Notes: a model not told the origin generated them from the letters alone. A DNA stretch of 64,000 bases from Marchantia polymorpha subsp. ruderalis (GCA_037833965.1 AP031352.1:27096501-27160500), one strand, 5' to 3'; shown: positions 34,368-49,027, numbered from the stretch's first letter. Numbers and translations: made by a program.

Positions 34368-37300
34368 TATTCGTAAAGTATCGATGATTATATTTCAGTC
34401 TATTGATTTCAAGATTTTTATGCATAGCTTATGGCTTGACATTATGTGCAAATCGTTTGAAATAAAATATATTTCATTTATGATATTACATTAAAATATT
34501 TAATTACAATCGAATAAACAGTGAACAAAGAAGAATTTTTTCAGTTTTGTTGAGGGTATCATCTCGTAAGAAATGTTCAAGTGTTCTTCAAAACAATACA
34601 ACTTCAAATCCTGATTCAAAAAAGCTTGGTCTATTACTCTTAATCCCTCGTTTGAATCAGCTAGTTTTGTGCGATATAAGACAAGAGCCAAGTTTGAGTG
34701 TTTATGCGAGAAAAGAATGAGAAAGATTTTCCGGACAGAGATCGCTATTTGACCTCATTTCTTTCAATTGCCCTACTACTATCACCCGTATACTTCAAGA
34801 GAACAGGAGTTTAAGACTTGTATTATCTGATGTACTGTATACAACAGTTTCTAATACAAACTTAATATCTGAACAAGCCGAGTAGAATGGTGAACCATTT
34901 GGTCCCGATACTTGTCCTGTCGTGAGGTCGAGAATAACCGACTCTCATCCAGCTGGTAAAATCTGATGGAATCAGGACTCACTCCAGAACGTTAGTGAAA
35001 GATTGGCCCATTTTCCCTAGAGCCATAGGAGTTCATGCTTGAAGTGCCATGTTCATGCTAAAAACGAATTTAGAAAAGAATCTCGAGTATTAGACTCAAC
35101 ACTTCGTCGATATACAAACATTGCGTTCTACATCTCGGGTGAGAGAGAAAAGCACTGAGATGGAATTAGGCAGGACGAACTTCGGGTTTTTTATTCAAGA
35201 CTTCTCGAGGACAGAAGACTGGAATGCTTTCTCGAATAAATGTATCAACTTATTTTCTACGAGAAAGCATGTTCGCTTCTTCTTCTCACTCGTATTTCTT
35301 TCGGGGATTTGTTTCGGGGCCACGCTAGGGATGCAGAAGAATTGTAGAATGGAAGGCTGAAGCGTATGTGAGTGCCGCACGTGCAGAACGAAAGTGAGGA
35401 CTTACTGAGCGGCAGTGTACAGGTAAGGGTAGACGTACAGGTGTGAGTTCCTACATTATGAGACGCAAGGGCACTATAATTCCGCTTGAATCAATGATGT
35501 TTCAAAACCATTGCGTGATTGCAGGGGCTCAGGCTCGTAGCCGTGGTTAAGGAACAAAGAAAAATCTCTTTTGAACGACGATGCGTAAATCTAGTGACCA
35601 CTATCTTCGCACGTGTTGAATAACAGCTCAGGAGTTTATCATGAGAGGGAGAAGTACATGCTCAAGAATGTGGAATGTACTTGTGCAACAATCATAAAAT
35701 CTGCACCTGAACTTGCCCGGAAAATATAGGGCGACCTTCTCCGTGTTTCTGCTCCCTAGCTAACGTTAGTTCACTCGATGCTCGCTGAAAAGCCAGAAAG
35801 GGAGAGTGTCGCGACGCATTGTGTCGGCGGGCGTCGCGGGCTTGTCACGCGCGCCAACGCACCAGCGGCCGTTACAATTTCCAGCCTTGGACTACAAGAT
35901 CCAGCCTTTAGACCTTAACCCGGCCCTCTTTATTGTACATCGCTCCATCCAATTATCGTCATATCGCTCTCATCCACAGTCTGGCCCGTTGAAGACTCAT
36001 GGGCAGATGCAAGAGTTTTTTCTACAGCGTGTGAGACTTGTACTTTGCGCCACATTCCTATTATCTCAGTCGAAGCATGTGCAGCTCAATTTTCCCAAAT
36101 TCTTCCATCAGAACGATTTATGTTATATCACTCTTGAATTTTACCACTCATTTCGATCATTTACCAAAAAATTGAATTTTCTGTGTACTATTTCCATATA
36201 GAAATTTACTTATCAAAGTATTTGGAGACCATTCATTTCGTTTATTTCCCAAAACTTGAAATTTCAGTGGACTATTTACAAATAGATATTTGCTTATCAA
36301 AGTATATGGAGTCAATACGCATACCATAGCGGAAATCAACTACTAAGATACCGATTTTTAGATCTTGATCCATATAATGTATATGAAATGACTTTTGACG
36401 GACAAGTTTCAAGAGTCATTTCTTTATTACATTTATCAAGTTGCAGTTGGATCGAAGGACAACTTTGATATAAGCATCCATTAATCTTTAATATCGAAGG
36501 AATTTGAGAGCCCAAGTTGTGGCTAAGCGTAGGCTCTGAAAGCCCGTAGATGTTATTATTGAGCTGCTTTGAAGATCCCAAATATACGCATGTTCACATC
36601 TTTCATGGAATTGCTGGATAGTGGTCATTTATAGATAGGGTTGCTTACAGGCAAAACGTCCAAATTAAAACAATTAGAGCGATTACTGTATTTTGCTTCA
36701 TCCGGTGTCACACCTCATTCCCACCAACTGTGGGAGTACCGTATGTTGCAACAGGGTTCCAGAATTACATCCAGCTACCGACATTCAAAACAAATTTCTC
36801 GATATTGAGAACATAATGCGAGATGGTAGAAATTCCAACCTACATCTGTACCCTTAGTCCATTTCCAGGGTGCTTGAACTCATAAATTTCCTTTTATGGT
36901 CTTGGTTTAGGATTGCAAAATAATTGAAGAATCTTCTTCCATTTTCAAATAAAACATATCTTCTGCAATTATGTACTCAACAAATGCAGAAGTGTACATT
37001 TTCAACATAGTTCTCCTGAGTATTAAATATTACACTATATATTTGATTCTTCCTTAAAAAATTTCAATTTTATATTTGATTCTTACTTAAGATTATTCTA
37101 ATGAAAATTTTCAAAACTCATAGGAAAGAAAGGTCAAGATATTATTTTTTTGAATAACAAGAGCTATTTTAAAGCTCAAAATTTATTTTATGATTAAATG
37201 ATATTTATCATCTATAACAGTCATTCAAAATTCTTATAAGTGTGCATGAATTAAATATTAAAGATAATTTTTTTTTATTTTTTTAACATAGACTTTAAAA

Positions 37301-40300
37301 ATTTTTGAAATTTTTGAAAATAATAACAATAAATTCAAAATCTAGTTCTATTATTTTTTGAACCAGTATCATTTCAACTAAATTATATTTACATATGATT
37401 TATTAATTTTTCAACTGAATATAATAAAAAAAATTTCAAAATTGTTCAAGATAATCAAATTATTAGAATTTAATTATCTTGAATTTACGGTTAAAATTTG
37501 AAGGATACAGGTTTATATCAGAGAATACGAATAGAATGTAATAAATTGACTGTATATGAGTATATGAATTTATTTCTAACCTCCGAGTTTTCCATTCATT
37601 CTTAACTCATAGTAAATATTTTCTTTGATATGACACTTTTTCCCCATTTTTTAAAGAATCCACTCCCCTACGTTTTACCCGTTTACTCGCCATTTGCTTC
37701 ATGATATGCCTTCAATAGGCTCCCCAGGGAATCTAGGTTTGTAAAAAAGGTTTGTAGGTTTGCATATAAGTAGAAAAAATTCTGGGTTTGAAATTACAAC
37801 ATGTAGGAAATGTATTATTCTTTTCTAAGCTAGTCCTACTAATTCTGTATCTGTGTAGGTTTATGATTACTAAAAATGTACTAGATATATATCCTTGATT
37901 AAATTCGTATTATTAATAGTTTTTTTATGACGCACTTATTCCATGAAGAAAAAATTGAGATGATTTGAGTTAAGAATCTTTATTGAAGATAATTCCTGCT
38001 CAAACTTTGTTTCATTTACGAGGATATCGTTAAAACTTTACCAAGAAAGCAGAAAATTTGGCCTACAACGCATCCTCGAATTTTAGAGTTCAATGAAAAA
38101 AAAAAGATTCAAATCTATGTGTTGGTGCTGATTTTTATCTTGGAATTTTTTTAAAATATTCATTATGATTTCATACTTTGAGTAAATAATTACATATATT
38201 TTCTCTACATAGTTCAAAAATAGTATGTAATTGTAGTGTCAGCAGAAAATAATCTGTTTTTGAAAATGCATGGATAAATGCAACGGGAAATGCATATCAG
38301 TTGTATCACTTTTAATCTACTGTGACAAGTTTCCATTAAATTTGAACACTTCTTGAGCTCTGGGTATACTTCAAGCAAACATTTACTAAAGTAACAATAA
38401 TTATAGGAATTTACACAGAAATGCTAACTTTATGCTAACTTTATATTTATAATCAGATATGCTCATTACTGAAACATACTTCGAGAATTAGACAACGCGA
38501 GCAGGATCAGTTGACATTGCCTAGCATGCTGGAGGTTGTATCATGCAGAAAAGGGGCTGCTGATACATGTCATGAAGCCTATGCAATCAGATTTAGAAAA
38601 TTCTGAGAGGTAGAAAGGAGAAATACCACTTGTAGGTCGATAAATACTTAATAAGTTATTGATGTGGCTGCTGGAATGATTTGAAATATTGTTTCTTTGC
38701 CGCGAATGCCATGACGTTTTCCGTTTCCAGACAGCCAAACAAAAGAAACGGGTCCAGTAAGCTTTCAGAATCAAGGCCAGATTGACGTATGTATGTTCAC
38801 CACTACCCATTAAATCCGTTGCCTCAATTGCTCGCAATCTGTGGGGTCATCAAATTAATTCTCCACCGGAGACTGGAGGTTAATGACGGGCCACTGGGTG
38901 ATGTCCACCAGCGGCACTCTTCTATGTGGTGATGCAGAAAGGCATGGGGCCTGTTCAGAGATTTCGCACGGCCCCATGTTTGCAACACGATAATTGCGAT
39001 CGGAGGACTAGGCAAACTTGGAATTAAGTACTATCATCAAATCGAAAGTTCGCTCGCCTGTAGTCGAACTGTACGAATTGTCGCATTCTAGAATTACAGT
39101 AAGGATACTCTACTTGTAGACTGACTACCTTCTCTGGGGCCAAATTCTCTGAGATGTCCTTACAACTGTCGAAGGTTTTAGCCGGCAAGTTCTGAAGATG
39201 GAAGGACAGCAGTACCAGATCGCCACTTCTCATTCGCCCAAGCTTAAAAAATATCGCTTATAAATTCTAGCGGGTTGCCCTCTTAGTAAAATTTGAGGTA
39301 GCAGTGGACAGACAGACAGACAGGAAGAGGCAGCTCCATCCAACCTTCGGATCTAAAGGATGCCAAATGTAGAGGCTCAGGCCCGAAAGCCCCACATACA
39401 AACGACGGTCGAATCACCTTCGGACAAGTCTGGCCGAATGTACTGTACTCAAATTCGCTGCTGGGCATGATATGGGATGGAGACGTTTTAATGCGCAACG
39501 GACTCGGACTGGTCTAAAGACAGGAAGGAAGGAAGCTCTTTGCATTAAATTACCTGTCGGCAGAATTTTGAGGTTAACGAGTTCATAGCTTATAGCTTAC
39601 AGCTTACAGGGCTCATTCTAGAAGGATCGGAAGGATTCCAGCTAACAGGGATGAGACGGATATATTTACGATTTTCTTCGAGTAGAGTAAGATCCAGATT
39701 CCAGATTCCGGAGCCAAATGACTTGTACGACACAACTTCAATGGCATGACAACCTGTTGAGAAAATTCGTTAACCCAGTACCTGTCGGCTGTAATGCGAA
39801 TTCGCTCGGCAATAAGAGAATTATTGGGACCGTTAGACCAAATACAGGGTCATACATGTGACCGAAGAGATATTCACGAATTTTACCGAGCTCTGCAGTC
39901 CAGCAATCTTGGGATTGGATAACCTCGGACTGAGCCATGCTGGGGGTAGGGATGGGTGTGTCCAATGAGACTGCAGCGAGTGGTCTTCGTCGGTATCGTC
40001 CGAGTCTTCGGATATCGTCCAGATTATTTTTGACAGGAGAGGAAGATGGGGAGTTTGGAAGAGAGGGAGACGACGATTAGTGTGGGCGAAGCGCTTGGAG
40101 GTCAGGGTGGCTTTAGAAGGAGTTTTTTACTTCTTCCATGTGAAACGATGTTCCTTGTCGGGACACAGGAAGGAGAAGGAACCGCAAGACACCGTAATCC
40201 ATGTACATGTGGTCCCGAGGCCATCCGAAAGTTCATTAAGTTCCACTCTGAGCGACTCGGGCTTTAATGTAGGTGCTGGAGATGGGCGACGGTGTTGGAA

Positions 40301-41688
40301 CGATGTTGTCTTCTGCTGTCATAGGGTGTTCCATTCAATAGGTAAAGCAGTTTCGACAGGCGGACATTTGCTATACTCCAGGACTGTCGAAATCAGACTC
40401 ATTGCTTCAGCGAAAGGTCTGCTTGGTTTGGTACGCACAGCTATGATGGAGTGATCGGAGTGTGACATGAAGTGTATCGGGGAGCTTTGCCTAGTAGATG
40501 ACATCGTTATTGTGCTGGGGACTGAAGAACGCGGTTATACGACTTTCGGTGTGAAGTGTGGGTGGTGAGAAGGGCGTGATGGTTGACGTTTAGAGCTGAG
40601 CTTTCTTACCTAAGGCTGCTTCTGATCAGACAGTGACTGGTCCAGAAGTTTGGATATAAGTTTTTTGATGGCTAAAGGCAGCTGCAGCCTTCTCCAGATT
40701 TAAAGCGTACGAGTCCAGTGCAGGGATTCTGTCGAGATATATGCTCCACCCATGTTCATTGGGTGAAAGGATGCACAAACTTGGGATGTGAACTTCTCGT
40801 CACGAGCAAGTCTTTTCTCGATAATAACGCTTATATCGAAGGGTCGATGCACTGTGAGTGCGTTTTCTAACCGAGAGGAATCTGACCACAACCACCTTTG
40901 GAACCAAAGTTGAGCTGAGAAGGATTTTAGAACATATCGATTACCGCTTATTCAACTTCTCTCCTTCTGCTATCATTTCAAAGAGCTCAAAATCTCCGCA
41001 CTGTGGCAGCGCGCGTCAAAGTCGTGCCGGTTGAAACAGCTCCAAGACCTGGTGATAAAACCTATGAAAATCCCGAACACAAAGTGATTCGGGAGTCAGG
41101 ACGACAGAAGGTAAACTTTCAATGGGCTGCGTGATCATCATCTCAGGTCTGGTTCAAAAGGGTCTTTTTGATAGACATATAGAACTTCTGTTGGAATAGC
41201 ACTCGGGAGAGGTTACAAGAACTTTTTAAGTTCCCATAGTGGAGTCTGATACCTTTTTTGCTTGTGTTTTGCCTGAGCACTGAAGGTGAGCTCTGAGCTC
41301 CTTTCATGTAGAGTCCCTACTATTCTCAAAGGCTAGAAATTCAATTTCTCTTGATGACCATTATTTGTGTTCTGTCCACTTCACGGCTTTGAACCAACTC
41401 GACTGCACCCTGGGACAATTAGTGGGTGATCAGGTCATTCTTTTCTTGCATGTCTGATCTCTGCGCATGCTTCACAGACAGATCGTACACGCTCGTGACA
41501 AGTCTAGACCACATAGACCCAACCTTGGATTGTTCCTTGTGTGAAAGAAGTAAAAGCCTCTTACTTCTTCTCCTCTTCGGGGTCCGTGTCATGTTTATAC
41601 AGGCCTTCTGAAAGTGGTATGGTCTGTCTATCGTGTTAAGGTCCCATAATTCAAAGCCTTCTCCAGAGTCTTCTGAAGTCGCTGCAAA
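34368..41688. other. Intergenic DNA upstream of the BES1/BZR1 gene
   Basis: No supportable gene is seen. 36900-38500 is very AT-rich. 38500-41688 is of more mixed composition, with short frames on both strands but no recognisable domain. Its last kilobase should include the promoter and 5' leader of the gene at 41689. A short GACA tandem lies near 39309-39321. Confidence 0.45.
36144..36313. repeat. Two-copy tandem repeat, 85-bp unit
   Basis: Units start at 36144 (CCACTCATTTCG) and 36229 (CCATTCATTTCG). Both contain a TTACTTATCAAAGTATTTGGAG-like segment. The copies are diverged at about one position in five. Confidence 0.75.
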
Positions 41689-44600
41689 ATGGCGAATCGT
41701 GCTGCCGAAGCTAGCAGCTCATACAACTTCAAGGTTCGTGGATGCATAAAGTCCACCTCTGGTCCGTGGATAGTAAGGAGACCTCCCACCAAGAATTCCG
41801 GCCGAGGCGCGACTTCTGTACTTAGAATGCCTTCTCCTAGGGAACGGGAGAACAACAAAAAGAGAGAGAGGAGAAGGAGAGCAGTCGCAGCTCGCATTTT
41901 CGCTGGCCTGAGGCAGTATGGTAACTACAGGCTACCGAAACACGCAGACCACAATGAGGTTTTGAAGGCTTTGTGTGCAGAGGCTGGATGGATCGTGGAG
42001 GAAGACGGCACAATATACCGCCAGGTTTGTGGACAGTCGTTCAAATGCTATGATTCACATTCAAGGGACACACGAGATTTTGAAACCTAGATGAAGTTCG
42101 TTGTAGTATATTCTTAAGAGGTGCGATGAAGATCATGAATTTTGGAGACGTTATAGTATCTTCATAGACAAAAGGTGGAAATGGTGATGGTTTTTATTTT
42201 GGTTTCACATCGAAAACTTTTCGAGTACTCTCTTTGCTACCCGGACCCTAGCGTGGAATATTGAGTAACTAGTTTCAAACTGCTGAATATGTGAACCGGA
42301 GCTAAGCACTCCGATTTACAAGATTCAAGACGAAAGTCGATGAGGTCTCTAAACTTCATTTTTCTTTAAGTTATATCAAGACGTCTAGTCACCTAAACCA
42401 GCCAGTAAACATTCAGAGCAGTCTCTGATATCTTTGGTGATGGTGTGTTATCGGAGTAGTTGAAATCAAGCCAATTATGTGCAGGTCAAGGATTTTGATC
42501 TGGAAAATTGTAATTCCTTCCATATTCCAGTACTATATTTCCCACATTTGGCAGTCGAGGTGGCCTTTCACAATGACAGGATTATAGCACTAATCGTTGT
42601 ATTTTGGCAGTGGACTAATATCAGTGACAACTGTTGCACGCACTTTGCAGGGACACAAAACCCCTGAACTTAAAGCTGATCTCCAGGAGAGCGAGGTCAT
42701 CAACGTAAACTGCACATGTGAAATACAAGAGGCGGCTCTTGATTCCGACGGACCCGAGTCGGCGCTAGATCGCTTCAAATATGAGACGAGCACTCCTTCT
42801 TCGTCATGCGGTCAGAGCGATGAGACAACATGCTCTATAAGATCCAGAAATAGTGGTAGAAACAACTGTGATCAACCGACTGTTGCAGGAATCTGTGATT
42901 ACGACTTGAATCTTAGTGGGACAGAAGGCGATTATGAAGAGCTTGACCAAGTTGCTGTGGAGAACGAAGAGAGTACAGTCATGATGTCGGGTCTTCCAGA
43001 GCCAAAGAATTTAGAGACAAGTGCGGAAGATTGCGACACGAATATCGAGTTCTTCATAAATCCAGAATCGCGACCAATGAACCTTCCTAAATCAGAAAGG
43101 TCCACTGGAGAATGCAACGCTTCATATCATCAAGAATTTCAGTTTTTCGCTGGTCTTTTCCCTGGACCTAGTGACCTACTCACTGCAGCTCTCGCCGTTG
43201 CTGATGACACACCGAGCTGCTGTGTTCGTCCAACGAGAGATCTGAATTCACCGCCTATATTTGAGGGAAGCACGTCAACTGAGTTTCCGAATGCCGTTAA
43301 TTGCAGTCTGCCTCCCGCGCCGTCGATGGATAATACCTTTATTAAAAAGGAGAGCTATAATGATCAGATCTATCTGAAGAATATGGGCAGACAGGACTCG
43401 ACGTGGATTCCTGCATGTAACGACCACAATGGTCGGAGTGGAGATGCCGATTCATCCCCTTCATCATCAGATACGCCTGAGCTCGAGCTCTTATCCAGCG
43501 GTGGTAGGTCTCAACTTCGATGTACAGAGCAGTTACATACGTACATTACACAACGTAGCTTAACTATTTCTTAAGAGAGCCTGCGATTTTTGTTTGTTCA
43601 TCGATTTCTGTACGTTTTGTGAGTCTTGCAGATGTGATGATTGATTCGACGAGCCCATGCAGGATGGACGCGGGCCGCGTAAGCTGTTCTGATGCTAGCG
43701 ACTGCCCTTGTGCTATTTCTGGTATGTATATATTTATCAACTTTTCTCCCACTACTCGGAGGACTCGCATTTATTTGCCATTTCTTCAAAGAACTTCCAA
43801 TTGATTATTAGTGCACCTCCATGTCTGCTCGAATTATCTTTTCTAGTCCACGTTCGCGCATCCAATTGTCTCAAAGCCCATCACATCTCCACATATAAAC
43901 GTTCGGAAGTTCCGTGCGGGGCAGGTAGGGAAGCTGTCGAGGACAGCTTAGGTCTTTTCCATTCAGTAGGGTCTAGAGCGGATCACACTGACGATATAAA
44001 TAGTAAATGACCGATATCATATAATCCTGAAAGATGGATTTGACGCCTCTGAGTTGCAGTTCAAAGCTTTTTATTTTCGTCAGTTCATAGCTCGACTTAA
44101 CATGGATGCAGATCAGATAGTTGACAGCTCCAATGCTATTTGCAGGACTGGTTATTATAACTGGAATTTTTAATTATATTTTCGTATGAGGAAATTTATA
44201 TAAAAATTTTAGAGAAAAATTGCCCTCTCAACTCCAAAATTTTATTTTGGAAATGATATATTTAATTGCATTGTGTTAATTATGTAGTTGCAACTGATTG
44301 ACATAAAATATATTCGTGTCGAAAATGCAGCAGACTCCTTTGATTTCCCTTTTTCGGGATGTATAATATAGTTTTTATAGTATAACTAGTTTAATGTACA
44401 TAAGAAAACAAGATCGGTTCTCACAAGTAATTAGGTGTTTGATGCTTTGTACTTAACGATCCAGTTACTCGGTCTCTTCTATCTAGCATCCCAAGGCGGA
44501 TCTTCGCAGTCCGATGGTGGATTTAACTTGCCCGATTTAAATTCAGAAGGTTTCGAACCTTGAGTCTCCAGTCCGAACCATTGTTCGAAAGCTCATCCTC

Positions 44601-46929
44601 TACGCTTTGACAATTCTTCCAACAAGATGATTGAGACTGAATTAAGAAACAGTCTCAATGATTTAGTACCAACAGAGGTAATATACCATCACTGTCGCTA
44701 CTGGTATGTCAAAATCCACCATGATATTCCTAGACCTGTTATTCCTTCTTTTCAGTGGGCTCTTCCAAGTAGGAAGTAACATAAACCATTTTGGGTTGAT
44801 ACAAGCAAACATTTGATATACGGGCTGCAAAATTTCGTAGTGCTAATATATTTTATTAGTTGCTGCTCAGCCAGCTTCTTCTTTGTATTTCTTTTGTCAC
44901 TTGTTTCTGTCTACATGAACCACAAGCTTCTGGAATATTCCTTTTCAATTAGTTTTGCGTTGAATTTCTGTAAGCCTTGTAGCTGTGTAGTCAACGCTGC
45001 TTTGGTAGATGTGATCTTCTGATCTAAGATGCACAACAATACTACGAATTTCTGTAGGGGTCACAACTGTCTCATCGGTATTTCATTCAAGCATATCTCT
45101 TATAAATACCAAAAACGAAGAATATCTAGGCCTAGACTGCATTCGAAGTATTTAGATAAGAATATTATATATCCAGAGGTGTGAAAATATAAGTTTATTT
45201 ATGTATTCATTTATTCATACTTGTAGAAAATTATTCTTGAGTGCAGCATGTTCTTAGTATTATTCATGAGATGAAGTCTGAATGCAATGTGGGGTTGTAT
45301 GCAAGGGACTCTTGTAATATGTATCGTATGGGGAGGAGAAACTTATTTCCGTTGTCCCAAAAATGACATGCAACGAAACTTCTTTGCTTATCTTCGGTTT
45401 CCCATTGTTCTTGTCAGGGTGTGCTGCTATTTTTATTATTTTTTTAACCCTGTGAGCCCGTCCTAGTTTCCGGTCCTCGCCTATTATCAATATTATTGTT
45501 AGTGTGCATTGTGGATTGATGAACACTTTGTGGTAGGGTTTTTAATTCATTTTCTGGTATTATTGCAGCCGTATCTTGTATTCTGCTTTTGCTGTTAAAT
45601 TTCTCCATCCACGGTGTGGTTCTCTTCAGGTTGTACATGTGCAAAGTTCTGCTTCTTGTCATATCTAAAGTACATAACAGTTAAGTCATGTATATCTTCA
45701 TTTGAATTCAAGCTATAGCTTGCATTTTAAAGTACCTTAACGCCGGATTTGCTTCGTAAGGCTATCACCTTATATTTTCCAAAACACTAGCCGATCACAA
45801 TACCTTGTCCGAGCGTAGTGTATATATGTTTCATGATGCAAAAGATGGCTATGAAATTATAAGAGCGTATGAAACTTGTAATCAAGATTAGAAGCAAGAT
45901 ATGCTATTTAGCGGAAATACTGCTACCTTTCAGTACCTATAAATTACAGATTTTATGACTGATCCAAAAATGCTTCCTATTCACATTTAGTTCATAACAC
46001 TACTTTGTTCTTTCTTTCATCTAAGACAAAGATTGGAAGAAACTCTACAGGCAGTGAGCAGTCTAAATCAGGAGTAATGTATAACCGTTGGATGAGCTGG
46101 TCCAACAATGTGCTACATAAATGGTCAAATGAAAATTCTTCATATTGTTAAGGGCAGGAGGTGGAAGGCTGATAAACGTAAATTCACAAACTTTGAAACT
46201 TCATTTGATTTTTTTCGTGATTTAATCTTTTGAGACGTCCATAAGTTGTCTCACTCCAGCTCTCTATGTGCAGATGAGACCCCATTGCAAAGCTCAGTTT
46301 CCAATGGCTTACTTATAGCGAGAAACTATCGAGTTCCACCAGTCTCATACGCAGGTATCCACAGACATCTGACGCTCCAGCATTTGGGTATGTCAAAACA
46401 CAGCTGCAGTATTCATTTTCCATCAGTTTGCAGGGGAAGCTCAAGGGCTAAATATGATAACTTTGCCACAACTGGTGTTTCTTCTGCAGGTCCAGATCAA
46501 GGGTATCTCCTCGATCGGAAGAATGGAAGTAGTTCAGCACTCAGCAATCAGCGATCTATGCAGTCCACCCGTGAATATAGCAATTGGAACGACCTCACCC
46601 ACCGCGCTTCTGGCCGAGGTGGTCAAACGGCAGCAGCCACCAACATAGGCCACCATCAGTCAGTATCGATCACAACAGCTGCTTCCAAGCCCTTTGATAA
46701 GACTGCTTTGTATGAATTTTCTCCAGGTACGGATTTCCATGGTCAGAACAAACAGCAGTACCGCGGGCCCTTGATATTACCACCGAAGCAGCAGCAGCTG
46801 CAGTCAGCACCACCGGTGGATGCCCTGTCCCTCACCCTTTGCACATCTACAGGCTCTACCGGTCTTAGCTCAGAATATCCATTTTGCTTTATCAAACGTC
46901 ATATTAAGCTTCCCATCCCCCAAACTTAA
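41689..46929 (+). CDS. BES1/BZR1-family transcription factor (four exons)
   Basis: Exon 1 (41689-42024) encodes a Ser-rich leader and the BES1/BZR1 DNA-binding domain at residues about 50-112: [39 protein letters not shown] and [14 protein letters not shown]. It ends in phase 0 exactly where BES1/BZR1 genes carry their conserved first intron. Exons 2 (42651-43503), 3 (43632-43721) and 4 (46274-46929) join in phase 1 throughout, giving about 644 residues. The C-terminal part is Ser/Thr/Pro-rich and holds an LSLTL EAR-type repression motif at about 611-615. No beta-amylase domain follows, so it is not a BAM7/8 type. Family members bind E-box/BRRE DNA in the nucleus and are targets of GSK3 kinases. 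The domain after IYRQ diverges from the usual RKGCKP. If exon 2 were left unspliced, a 419-residue form would end at 43574. Orthology to BES1 or BZR3 is not settled. Confidence 0.85.
42025..42650 (+). other. BES1/BZR1 gene intron 1
   Basis: GTTTGT donor and CTTTGCAG acceptor, phase 0, at the position conserved in the family. I see nothing else in it. Confidence 0.8.
43722..46273 (+). other. BES1/BZR1 gene intron 3 (2.55 kb)
   Basis: GTATGT donor and TATGTGCAG acceptor. No coding domain is seen inside. A minus-strand GGTTCGAAACC (about 44551-44561) matches a pol III B box and sits in a small T-arm-like hairpin, hinting at a tRNA-derived SINE remnant. The rest is T-rich. Confidence 0.6.
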
Positions 46930-49027
46930 TCGTGTACCCTCTTTCCTCAATATCATTATCTCCGACTGAATATTATAGTTTCGTGTTTCAAACGCCTCAT
47001 CATTGATATAAAACTCGCCTTTTTGCATCGGCAAACCATGATAATTATGGGGTAATAACGAATGTGCGTTTAAATTGTAGATTCATTTCTACCAAGAAAG
47101 TTGATCAGAAATATATGTGAACGATTTTGTGAGCTGCTTTTGTCGACCTTAACATTTCAACTGTAAATTAGTTGCAACTCTTATGTCGAGTTTGTCAGCA
47201 GCGTGTTAGCAGCAAAGGGCAGTGGCGAATGCCATTCTCTGAGCATGGGCTGAGATGCTGTTTGCATACGCCCTATTTCGATCAGTTGATCAAATTGAAC
47301 CAAATTTTCTAACCGCATCAAACCTGAAGAAGGTTCAGTTTTATGTTTCTTAACTTCAAGCTGATTTTGTAAAATTATGCTCTTGTGCAAGCAAAATAGG
47401 TGTGCTGTCTGCAGACTCCTTGGTTTTTATTTAGAAGTTTCGGCTTATGTTCGACCTATGCTTCGGCTTATGCTATGACTAGTGTTTCGACTTATGCCTT
47501 TCGACTGTCCCAAATCCACATGATTCAGAGCTCGTAAACTGTAAGTATGATATTGACTGAATAGATGAGGTTTTATTTCATTTCTTTACTGTTGAGTTGC
47601 TCCATGATGGCGATTTATACAACCTCAAATCACTCTAGTTATCTGATCGTTGTCATACTTTGAAGAACCGATTGACCGATTTATCTTCGATTAAGCTCGA
47701 GAACCGTCGCAGCGAAGGGTTAAGAGAATTTTTACTTAGAATATCCTTGTCAATATTTTCCATAAAATTACAGTTGATCTCTTACCGTGAGACTTACCAT
47801 AATCCTTAATTGACATTTCAAACAGAATAAACGGAATGCTTCAACAGATTTCACCAGGAGAGATTGTGTGCATTCATAAGGTGATGCAGCCAAAGCAGAA
47901 AACTGTTACAATAGATAGAACAGAAAAATGGGTATCCTTTCACGAAATGAGGTAAGGAGGCCATCCCTGCAGAAACGGGAAGATTAGGAAGAAAAGCACG
48001 AAGAACAAACTTTGCTTCTTCATGTAAAGAGATTAAAGTTGAATCTAATTTTTCCTATAACAACCACGGATATTAACCTGTTGACTTTGTGGATACAAAA
48101 TCTTTTTGTATCCACGACGTCAGTTATTAAGTCAGTTGTCATAGAAAATTGTTATACTTGTATTTCTTAATAGCTTCTCAATAAAATAACATTTTACATA
48201 GAGCTTAAATGAATGATATATTCTTATGACAGATTTTAGATATAACATTAGTTCATTAGCGTCATTAACTATAGACTAATTTATTAAAGTTTATCAATTA
48301 TTAAATTTACACATAAAAATTTCACTTTTCATTCATATTTTGAGGTCTTTGATAACAAAAATTAATATGATTACTATGTGAAAATTTTGAAATCAAATCT
48401 AACAATTCTAAAATTAAGTTTTAAACTGTAATTCACAAATGAAAATTTATATATATAATAAATTATTGTGCATTCTTTTTCCATCTATGTGCAAAATATG
48501 CAATATGAAAGGAACTTTTTCAAAAAAATTGTTAACTATCAAAATTAAATAAAGATACATGATTAATATTGAAGATATACAACTGAATTTATTCTCAATA
48601 TTAATGATTTAATCATTTTTAATTAAACATAAATTTTCACAAAATTATTGACTTTCTATAATTTTACATCAAACACAAGATTAAAATTCGGAAAAAAACT
48701 TGGGATATATAAATATTTATCTCACAACTTTCAACATTTTTTTTCAGAATTCAGTTCAATAAACTAGTCTTTGAAAAATACGTATTTATAGTATTGATTT
48801 AAAAGATTGGATTGTATGACAATTGAAGGGTTTTTAAGATCTTTAGTATCATTACATTGCACTAAAAATGACAAAATTATGTTTAAAATTGATGTGAGAC
48901 TTTAAAAATCAATTTGCCTAAGAATATGTACTCAAAATTTACTAACTTATTAAAAAAAATCAAGATTATCATTCATTTTTTCATATTCTTTTGATGATAA
49001 TTTGATGAATCAAATGATGAAAATATT
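46930..49027. other. 3' flank of the BES1/BZR1 gene and AT-rich spacer
   Basis: The first few hundred bases are likely 3' UTR. From about 48050 the sequence is very AT-rich. No supportable gene. Confidence 0.45.
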
